From Methanosarcina sp. UBA289 (lineage in GTDB: Archaea; Halobacteriota; Methanosarcinia; Methanosarcinales; Methanosarcinaceae), in contig DAKJ01000025.1 in assembly GCA_002496565.1 (NCBI GenBank), forward strand, positions 1 through 60,253: a DNA stretch of 60,253 nt, in the 5' to 3' direction. Every line of letters starts with the position of its first letter. Position 1 is the first letter of the stretch. Positions 54,328 through 60,253 of this stretch are shown here, one piece after another. A model generated the notes under the pieces. That model searched no databases. It was not told where the DNA came from and worked only from the letters and a program-made list of their open reading frames with translations. The translations under genes and the position numbers were made by a program.

Positions 54328-54413
54328 TTGAGAACACCCACTTGAGGGTGCAAAAGCTTGAAAATACCCATTGAGAGCTAAAAAAGTTGAAAATGCCCAT
54401 ACTTCAGATAGGG
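54328..54413. repeat. Degenerate 29-30-bp direct repeat between convergent genes
   Basis: Three units start with ttgaraayrccca at 54328, 54358 and 54387. The first contains a small stem, caccc...gggtg (54335-54350), which may help terminate transcription of both converging genes. Confidence 0.6.
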
Positions 54414-54417
54414 TGAT

Positions 54418-54810
54418 TCACGCGTATCCTGTGATATCCTGTCCAATTGGAGTGCTTTTTCTTATGCATTCCTCTCCATAATTGATCATATCTTCAACTG
54501 CAGTTTTCAGAATAGAAGGATATATCTGGCCTACCTGCTCCCATACAGGCCTTCCGTGACAGAAAAACTTAAACGTAGGCGTGCCCTGAACTCCGTACCG
54601 TTCAGCAGTCCAGGGACTTGTTTCAATATTTATGCGGGCAAAGACTGCCGAATTTTTGAATTCCGTTGCATAGTTCATAAAATAGGGTTCCATAGCTCTG
54701 CAATAGGGGCAGGTAGGGCTGTAGAACATAACAATAACTGGCTTTTTAGAGCTTTCTACCACTTCTCCCCATGTCACATCTTCAATTTCGATCACATTGC
54801 TTCCGTTCAA
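54418..54810 (-). CDS. Thioredoxin-family protein with CPYC active site
   Basis: A 130-residue thioredoxin-fold protein. The active site is FYSPTCPYCRAMEPYF (about 29-44), with CPYC as in glutaredoxins rather than the CGPC of classic thioredoxins. The conserved cis-proline sits in YGVQGTPTFKFF. Two further cysteines occur late (FFCHG and EECIRK). It probably reduces disulfides in the cytosol. The start is a TTG with gggggtag a few bases upstream; no better start is present. Confidence 0.88.
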   Translation of the reverse strand: MNGSNVIEIEDVTWGEVVESSKKPVIVMFYSPTCPYCRAMEPYFMNYATEFKNSAVFARINIETSPWTAERYGVQGTPTFKFFCHGRPVWEQVGQIYPSILKTAVEDMINYGEECIRKSTPIGQDITGYA

Positions 54811-55199
54811 TTAACTACCCCCGAAGTTTTGAATAATTCAACAGAAAGAATTAATAGAATTTCAGGCCTGTCGAAGTCAGCCATTTACTAGACTATTCAT
54901 CAGACTAGTTATACTCTACTTTTATAAGATTAATATTTATGCTTAATGAAATTAAAATTCATGCATCTGCGGATAGGTTCCTTGAAAAAGTATTTTAAAA
55001 TATTACTTTGTTTCAAGCCAGGAAGTTTAAAAAGTAGTGAAGAAAACAAAAAATCTGAGAATAATTAGAAAAAAGTGACAGAACTGAGTTTTCAGTTCTG
55101 TACTGCGCGGATGATATTCTCAGGAACTGTTATCCAATTCCTGCTAATTGACTAAAAAATTCAGGTAGAGGAGGTTAAGTTTACAGAAAGGTTTTTCAT
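54811..55199. other. Intergenic region with a terminator hairpin
   Basis: About 390 bases upstream of the thioredoxin gene and downstream of the four-CxxC gene. It contains the perfect hairpin at 55078-55101. No gene was seen. Confidence 0.5.
55078..55101 (-). terminator. Perfect hairpin terminator for the four-CxxC gene
   Basis: A 10-bp perfect stem, acagaactga / tcagttctgt, with a 4-base loop. On the minus strand it is followed by a run of six T (cacttttttc), the form of an intrinsic terminator, about 100 bases after the stop at 55200. Confidence 0.65.
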
Positions 55200-55547
55200 T
55201 TAGACCCTTTCTTCTTCACTCTCAGGGCTCATTATTTCACAAAAGCATGTGCTGCAAACGTATTTGTCATCAAGGCACGTTTCTTTAAAGTTAACTTTAG
55301 GGCCGCCCGGTTTTGTGGTTGCTTCTCTGAATACATAGAATTTTTCGTTAAATTCGATTGGCTGGCCGCATCTCGAACATACGAAAGGTGGATTTTCAAC
55401 CGAGTCAATTGCACACTCAATACATATCAGATCGGACTTATCCCCGTGAACCTCTTTGAACTTTATTGGTTTCATATCCAGGCTGGTGTCCACAACCAGT
55501 ACGTCTTCCAGCAGTTCCCGACCACAAATATTACAATACTCCTTCAT
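55200..55547 (-). CDS. Zinc-binding protein with four CxxC motifs (115 aa)
   Basis: A 115-residue protein. Four cysteine pairs, YCNICGRE, LICIECAID, FVCSRCGQP and YVCSTCFCE, are spread evenly and probably hold two zinc ions in ribbon or treble-clef folds. Between them lies a conserved-looking Phe-rich segment, FNEKFYVFREATTK. The C-terminus is acidic. The ATG at 55547 with ggaggcgac 3-4 bases upstream is preferred over the longer frame to 55634. No family was named. A role in nucleic-acid or protein binding is possible. Confidence 0.8.
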   Translation of the reverse strand: MKEYCNICGRELLEDVLVVDTSLDMKPIKFKEVHGDKSDLICIECAIDSVENPPFVCSRCGQPIEFNEKFYVFREATTKPGGPKVNFKETCLDDKYVCSTCFCEIMSPESEEERV

Positions 55548-56256
55548 TGTGTCGCCTCCATTGTTCAGAGGATTTCTCACCAATCCCTGTGCTGAGCCTA
55601 CACAAGGCCTCAATATCTCCGTGTTTGCACTCAAATCATATTCCCCATTTTCAGCTTATTACCCATACTCATACCGAATCGGGCTATTTTGAGGTGTCCA
55701 ATCCGGCTCAGTTTTTTACACCATTGAGCTGTGTTTTACCTGCTGACAGCCTAATGCCAGCTTCTCAATCCGAGAAGATCGGCCCAGAGCTGAAAAAGCA
55801 AACAATGCGAAGGAACATAATAATGTTTTTATTAAAGTGTTCTTAAAAATACTTTCCGCATTTAAGTCGAAACAATATTAGAAGATACATTACAAAAATA
55901 CGTTTTAAATCGCTTTCTAGTCTCTGGTTTTAACTTCCCTATGGAAATATATGCCTTAAAACTATATACAGTTATTGATTTTGATCAAAAACTAAGTGAA
56001 TAACTAAGTGAATAATAGATAAAAGATTACTAAATAAATATAAAAAAGATGAAAAACTAGTAAATACTCAGAATAAAAGCTAGCAAATAACCAGAAAAAA
56101 GTTAGGAGTAAACTGAATGAAAGCTGGTATAAACAAAATGTAAGTTACTGAGTAAATAAAATATGAGGGAATAAAGAAAATAAAACAAAGAATCTTATTT
56201 ATCCTTGATCAATACATAAGACGATAAAGAAGATTATACAAAAGGGTTCGAAAAAA
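55548..56256. other. Long divergent intergenic region upstream of the HARP gene
   Basis: About 700 bases. The part near 55548-55850 has several open frames that look like chance. The right part is purine-rich with a 12-bp tandem repeat (listed). No gene was accepted. Confidence 0.45.
55990..56013. repeat. 12-bp tandem direct repeat, two copies
   Basis: The unit aactaagtgaat occurs twice without mismatch and is followed by a related aatagat. Non-coding. Confidence 0.75.
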
Positions 56257-57006
56257 ATGCTCAAGCAGAGATTTGTGCTGGATACTACAGCATTAACGGA
56301 CCTGCAGACGCGTGAGGTTATGGGCTATTCTTCTCTTTGCGAAGGAATGAAAGCTATCCTTGACCTAATAGCCGATGCTCGTCTGCATTTCGGGATAAGT
56401 TGTTATGTGCCCTATCCGTCAGTATATAAAGAGATGTATGAATTTGCTAGCCGTAATGGCTGTGACAGAGAAGTTGTGGCTAAAATAGATACCTGGCTTG
56501 TTAAAAAATCTCCGGATAGGTATAGAGTTAGCGTAACTTCTCAAATATTTCATGAATATGTTGCTTATATGCGGGATAGAATTAACAGGGGAATGGGAGT
56601 AGCAGAAGATGCGATATGGGAGGCTGCTACTGAATGTCTCTTTATGGAGAATCCACAAAACAAGAAAAAAGAATATAAGGAAGAGGTTGAAAGGGAAGTA
56701 ATCGGGGGAATCATTGGTAAATTCAGGAATAAATATAGGGCTGCCCTGAGATATGGAATTCTTGATAGTGCTCCGGATATTGATGTTCTCATCCTTGCCA
56801 AGGAGCTTGATGCCGCAGTTATTGCAAGTGATTATGGGATTGAAAAGTGGGCCGAACAGCTTGGGGTCCGCTTTGTGCCTGCAAATGTTTTTCCCATGAT
56901 GATACAGGAGTACCTGAAGCATCTTCCGGAAAGTGAAAAAGAGCCAGAGTCAGAAAGCAGAGACAAAGGCAAAGAAGGATCATCAGAAGAAATAGAATTT
57001 ATCTAA
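56257..57006 (+). CDS. HARP: RNA-free ribonuclease P (RNA ligase partner family)
   Basis: A 249-residue PIN-like metallonuclease of the family first named RNA ligase partner/UPF0278 and later shown, in Aquifex, to be a protein-only RNase P (HARP). RFVLDTTALTDLQTRE (about 5-20) holds the first active-site aspartate. DSAPDIDVLILAKELDAAVI and ASDYGIEKWAEQLGVRFVPA (about 171-210) carry the others. A helical insertion (about 95-160) fits the protruding helices used for oligomers. The last 25 residues are acidic and polar. Archaea with HARP also have RNA-based RNase P, and HARP was reported as dispensable in archaea, so its cellular job is open. Confidence 0.9.
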   Translation: MLKQRFVLDTTALTDLQTREVMGYSSLCEGMKAILDLIADARLHFGISCYVPYPSVYKEMYEFASRNGCDREVVAKIDTWLVKKSPDRYRVSVTSQIFHEYVAYMRDRINRGMGVAEDAIWEAATECLFMENPQNKKKEYKEEVEREVIGGIIGKFRNKYRAALRYGILDSAPDIDVLILAKELDAAVIASDYGIEKWAEQLGVRFVPANVFPMMIQEYLKHLPESEKEPESESRDKGKEGSSEEIEFI

Positions 57007-57227
57007 ATGTTTCTATTTTTTGGAAGCTATGATAATATAAAAAGTCTGAGATTTAATGAGATTAGAGGCTTATTAAATCAGATAATAATTTGGGGTTTAA
57101 TTAGGGGAATTATCTTCAGGCTTGTACTAAAGCTGTGAATCTCAGTGAAAAGTAGATGACTTCATCATCAAGCCTTATGAAATTGTAGATTCAAGAAACT
57201 GTGCCTAAGATAGTTGGGGGTAAGAGT

Positions 57228-58460
57228 TTGAGAAATATAGTTATAGAAGAATTAAAAGCACCTGAAGTTTACCGCCAGAGAGTTGAGGTTGTCGAGAGAA
57301 AAGGACTGGGACATCCGGACTATATCTGTGATGCCATAATGGAACAAATTTCAGTAAACCTTAGCCAGAAATACCTTGAAACTTTCGGGACTATCCTGCA
57401 CTATAATATAGACAAAGGAATGCTCGTTGCAGGAGAAGTGGAAGGAAAATTAGGCGGAGGAAAAATTGTAAGCCCTATGAGACTTATAATCGGGGACAGG
57501 GCGACTTTTGAAGCGCAGGGAATAGAAATTGATGTTCCCGAGCTTGCGGTCAGTACGGCCCAGCAATGGCTCCAGGAGAATCTCCGTTTTGTGGACCCTG
57601 AAAATCTTATTTACCAGATTGAGCTAAAAAGAGGTTCTGCAGAACTTACGGATATCTTTAGCAGGGGAAAAGAAATTCTTGGAGCAAACGACACTTCTGC
57701 AGCAGTTGGATATGCACCTCTCAGCCCCACTGAAAAGCTTGTTTTCGAATGCGAGCGATATCTGAACTCAAGAAAGTTCAAAAAAGAATATCCGGAATCT
57801 GGAGAAGATGTAAAAGTTATGGGACTAAGGCATAAGGAAGATATGCACCTGACTGTTGCAATGCCGCTTGTGGACAGTTTTGTTGAATCGGAAGAGGATT
57901 ACTTTAAGAAGAAAATCGAGCTACATGAACGAATTGAAGAATTTACTGCCGGGTTTGCAGAAAAAGCCAGGGCTGAACTCAAGGCCTGTATTTGTGTAAA
58001 ACCGACGGTTTCTCTAAATACTCTAGACATTCCGGGTAGGGGGATAAAGGGAATTTATACCACAGTAACCGGCACTTCTGCAGAAGATGCAGACGGTGGG
58101 CAAGTAGGACGTGGAAACCGTGTTAACGGAATAATTCCGCTAAACCGTCCTGTTAGCAGTGAAGCAGCCGCAGGTAAAAATCCTGTAAGCCATACAGGGA
58201 AGATTTACAACCTTCTTTCCCACAGGATTGCAGCGCGAATCTACAACGAGGTACCTGATATTTCCGAAGTTTATGTTTGGCTTTTGAGTGAAATCGGGAC
58301 TCCAATCGACCAGCCTCAGATTGCAACTGCCCAACTGATAATGAAGAAAGGGTCAGTTAGCGACGTAGAAAAAGAGGCAATCGAGGTAATGGAGAAAGAG
58401 CTAGAGAATATACAGGCCTTTTCCATGGAATTAGTTGCAGGAAAATGTCCTATTTGCTGA
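57228..58460 (+). CDS. Archaeal S-adenosylmethionine synthetase
   Basis: A 410-residue enzyme making S-adenosylmethionine from methionine and ATP, of the archaeal class that differs strongly from bacterial MetK. VVERKGLGHPDYICDAIMEQ (about 20-39), VAGEVEGKLGGGKIV, and the ATP-binding GRGNRVNGIIPLNRPVSSEA with GKNPVSHTGKIYN are diagnostic. A TTG at 57228 in front of RNIVIEELKAP is preferred to the GTG at 57201, because homologues begin there and a G-rich word (57216-57220) sits 7 bases before. It supplies the methyltransferases of the cell. It converges with the prenyltransferase gene after 21 bases. Confidence 0.94.
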   Translation: MRNIVIEELKAPEVYRQRVEVVERKGLGHPDYICDAIMEQISVNLSQKYLETFGTILHYNIDKGMLVAGEVEGKLGGGKIVSPMRLIIGDRATFEAQGIEIDVPELAVSTAQQWLQENLRFVDPENLIYQIELKRGSAELTDIFSRGKEILGANDTSAAVGYAPLSPTEKLVFECERYLNSRKFKKEYPESGEDVKVMGLRHKEDMHLTVAMPLVDSFVESEEDYFKKKIELHERIEEFTAGFAEKARAELKACICVKPTVSLNTLDIPGRGIKGIYTTVTGTSAEDADGGQVGRGNRVNGIIPLNRPVSSEAAAGKNPVSHTGKIYNLLSHRIAARIYNEVPDISEVYVWLLSEIGTPIDQPQIATAQLIMKKGSVSDVEKEAIEVMEKELENIQAFSMELVAGKCPIC

Positions 58461-58481
58461 AAATCGCTTTGGCCGGGAAAA

Positions 58482-59351
58482 TTACACTCCGGCAATGAAA
58501 GCAATGAGGGCAAAGAACATTGCGATCTTAAACATTTTTGAAGATTTCGTAGGATTGTTCCGAGCAAGAATCTGGTAAATGGCTGCAAGAAATCCCAAGT
58601 CTGCCAGAAGGACAAGGTAAAGATACCGTATACCAAGTACCGACATACGGTAAGGAAGAGGGCTCAAAAACACAGCCAAGAACCCTATAAGTACTGCAAG
58701 GTAACTTGCTTTTTTCGCACCAACCCGCAGAGGCAGGGTATCTGCTCCTTCCAGTTTATCGCCTTCCATGTCCTCAATATCCTTTACAATTTCTCTGGCA
58801 GTTATCGCAAGGGCTGCCAGCAGGAAAAGCACAAAAAGGGCTTTGAGTCCTTCAAACCCGAAAATCGAGGCCCCAAATAGGAAACTTGAGCCTGTAAGGT
58901 AGCCTATACTCAGGTTTCCCAGAAAAGGCGTGCTTTTGAGGGTTTTTGCATAGAAGATTAGCAGCAGGGAATTAAATAAGGCAATAAATCCGCAAATCTG
59001 GTTAATTGAGAAAGCCAGAATCGCTCCCAGAGCGAACAGAATATAAGAGAAATAAAGAGCTTCTTTTAACTTTATCCTGCCTGACGGAATAGGCCTCTCA
59101 GGGCGATTGATTGAGTCTATTCTGATATCAAAATAGTCGTTAATGGTATTTCCTGCGCCCGCAATAAAAAAAACGGCCAGGAATATAAGTCCTGAAAAAA
59201 ATAAAGGAAATTTTTCAGGGCTATAAGCACTCGGGGCATTAGAGGCCAGGATATTAAAAGCTATCAGTGTTCCAATTACGGCTGCAAAACCCGCCATGAG
59301 GCAGTTTCCGTATCTCATAATTTCCAGATATGTGCGTACGCCTGCAGACAT
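58482..59351 (-). CDS. UbiA-family prenyltransferase, probable DGGGP synthase
   Basis: About 289 residues with eight or nine helices. The two aspartate-rich motifs of the UbiA family are present: NDYFDIRIDSINRPERPIPS (about 63-82) and DIEDMEGDKLEGADTLPLR (about 190-208). The protein matches archaeal digeranylgeranylglyceryl phosphate synthase, which adds the second C20 chain in membrane lipid synthesis. The ATG at 59351 is chosen since homologues start with a short segment before YLEIMRYGN. A longer open frame to 59564 would include a repeat hairpin (59450-59470) and lacks family similarity. Confidence 0.9.
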   Translation of the reverse strand: MSAGVRTYLEIMRYGNCLMAGFAAVIGTLIAFNILASNAPSAYSPEKFPLFFSGLIFLAVFFIAGAGNTINDYFDIRIDSINRPERPIPSGRIKLKEALYFSYILFALGAILAFSINQICGFIALFNSLLLIFYAKTLKSTPFLGNLSIGYLTGSSFLFGASIFGFEGLKALFVLFLLAALAITAREIVKDIEDMEGDKLEGADTLPLRVGAKKASYLAVLIGFLAVFLSPLPYRMSVLGIRYLYLVLLADLGFLAAIYQILARNNPTKSSKMFKIAMFFALIAFIAGV

Positions 59352-59981
59352 CACAACAAAGCAGTAATATAAAGTATTAAAGGTATCGGATTTTGTCTGC
59401 AAAACCGCCGCCAAAGTTCCATAAACATTTTTTGAAAAGGTTTGATCACAAGCCTTTTCAAAAAAGGCTTGACCGAAAGTTCCAGCAATAAAATAGCCGA
59501 ACCGATCAATTGGCGCAAACATTGAGCTCAAATCTACTGATATATGGATAATGAGGCAAAGCAATACTCGATAAGACTTATCTGCTCAATTTTCATTTAG
59601 GGATGATGGTTTAATTATATAACTTGTTATACATATTATATTAGATATATATAAAGAAAGGATAATATTAAGTAAAACAAAGTTTTATGTCTTAACATTC
59701 TTACCTTTGATATCTATTAAAGATTAGCCAGTTTAAAGACAGGCATATATAAACGAATTTGCTCTCTGAGCCTTAAATCAGAGTCTCCTTGTGTCGTAAT
59801 GAGATTCGTAACACTGGCGCTTAGAACAAAGAATACATCTTAGACTACAACTTAAATTGGGAAAAATTTACTGTAAGTAAATTTCTGGATAATATTTCTA
59901 TAAATTACATGATTACTCGTCGATGACCTACTGGTGTACAGACATTTCTGTTTACGGACATGTGGGAGGAGTAAATAAAAA
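59352..59981. other. Divergent intergenic region with a hairpin
   Basis: About 630 bases between the prenyltransferase gene and the surface-protein gene. It contains the hairpin at 59450-59470 and an archaeal TATA-like word, catatataaac (59745-59755), which could serve the surface protein with a leader of about 200 bases. No gene was seen. Confidence 0.5.
59450..59470. repeat. Hairpin similar to one upstream of the protease gene
   Basis: A perfect 9-bp stem, aagcctttt / aaaaggctt, with a 3-base loop. It is preceded by aaaggtttgatcac and followed by gacc. The hairpin at 41740-41760 (aaacctttt / aaaaggttt) and its context (tttgtggtcaagc) are similar. Confidence 0.6.
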
Positions 59982-60253
59982 ATGAAAGTCGGTTTTTTTA
60001 ATTCTTTAGTTTATATATTATTAATAATGCTAATAATTCTTGGAATGACTCCCGGCATGGCATCTGCTATAAAGGAAAATCCCGGAGACAATGAAAATTC
60101 AGTATCAAATAGCGGAAGTTCAGATACAGGAGATTCAGTCTCAGATAGTGGAAGTTCAGACACGGACACAAAGGACTCAAACACAGGTACTGGAAGCTCG
60201 GATTCAGGATCAAATAATGGAGACTCAGATTCAGGATCAAATAATGGAGACTC
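59982..60253 (+). CDS. Secreted Ser/Asp/Gly/Asn-rich protein, partial at the window edge
   Basis: The first 90 residues of a protein cut by the window end. A signal peptide is clear: KVGFFNSLVYILLIMLIILG then MTPGMASA. The mature part is nearly all Ser, Asp, Gly, Asn and Thr, with repeats of GSSDT and DSGSNNGDS; the latter is coded by a 27-bp tandem repeat. Such regions are stalks or linkers of surface proteins and are often O-glycosylated. The start has a strong ggaggag 10 bases upstream. The functional domains lie beyond the window. Confidence 0.85.
   Translation, partial: MKVGFFNSLVYILLIMLIILGMTPGMASAIKENPGDNENSVSNSGSSDTGDSVSDSGSSDTDTKDSNTGTGSSDSGSNNGDSDSGSNNGD
60201..60253. repeat. 27-bp coding tandem repeat, cut by the window end
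   Basis: The unit gattcaggatcaaataatgg plus agactca occurs at 60201-60227 and again at 60228-60253 without mismatch, and may continue beyond the window. It codes for DSGSNNGDS. Confidence 0.85.

Noticed and set aside
55466..55846. A 126-codon plus-strand frame overlapping the four-CxxC gene
   Set aside because: Its first part is antisense to a gene with a clear start and terminator, and its His/Ser/Pro-rich translation shows no domain.
59352..59564. N-terminal extension of the prenyltransferase
   Set aside because: The extra 71 codons contain a repeat-like hairpin and no family similarity; the ATG at 59351 gives the usual length.
59740..59860. Possible tRNA or small structured RNA near the right edge
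   Set aside because: No cloverleaf with a T-loop such as ggttcgaat could be drawn, and no consistent long stem was found.

Overview
The window looks like a chromosomal segment of a methanogenic archaeon of the genus Methanosarcina. The evidence is an AT-rich genome with long intergenic leaders, a PGF-CTERM (archaeosortase-type) surface protein with PKD domains, an archaeal-type S-adenosylmethionine synthetase, deoxyhypusine synthase, a UbiA-family archaeal lipid prenyltransferase, indolepyruvate:ferredoxin oxidoreductase, a WrbA flavoprotein and a HARP-type RNase P protein. The species was not determined.

Layout. 0-3.7 kb: a PGF-CTERM surface protein, a 51-residue zinc-finger protein and WrbA. 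3.9-41 kb: a large accessory region for surface glycans. It holds about a dozen GT2 and GT4 glycosyltransferases, two DUF354 proteins, two Wzx-like flippases, an LPG-synthase/AglD-type membrane protein, large polytopic membrane proteins, a polysaccharide pyruvyl transferase, an FrhB-like iron-sulfur protein, a methyltransferase, UDP-GlcNAc 2-epimerase (wecB), and a kinase plus membrane nucleotidyltransferase pair. 42-44 kb: a CPBP intramembrane protease and a small serine-rich membrane protein. 44.2-59.4 kb: mostly housekeeping genes (iorBA, a CooC-like ATPase, a Kef-type antiporter, dys-pyrF, a FetAB-like ABC transporter, a thioredoxin, a four-CxxC protein, HARP, SAM synthetase, a UbiA prenyltransferase). 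The right edge cuts a second, serine/aspartate-rich secreted protein.

The glycan region shows strong signs of turnover. Two minus-strand gene sets share the order GT2, DUF354, GT4, GT4 and then differ in what follows. Between and beside them lie gene scars: a wecC broken by stops and deletions directly after an intact wecB, the 3' end of a pyruvyl transferase gene, a nearly identical copy of the 3' end of one GT2 gene, and a frameshifted copy of the 5' end of the other GT2 gene. This suggests modular exchange of the glycan cassette by recombination within its own glycosyltransferase genes.

The most unusual signal is not coding. Five intergenic sequences of about 121-131 bp (near 12.4, 16.3, 34.1, 41.0 and 50.4 kb) share related imperfect terminal inverted repeats of the form gagctSatccCAAAACt, and in several pairs also a related interior. 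They look like a family of miniature mobile elements. A separate single element at 47.83-47.95 kb has perfect 17-bp terminal inverted repeats. No intact transposase, tRNA, rRNA or CRISPR array was seen.

All calls come from reading the sequence and remembered family motifs. No database search was run.
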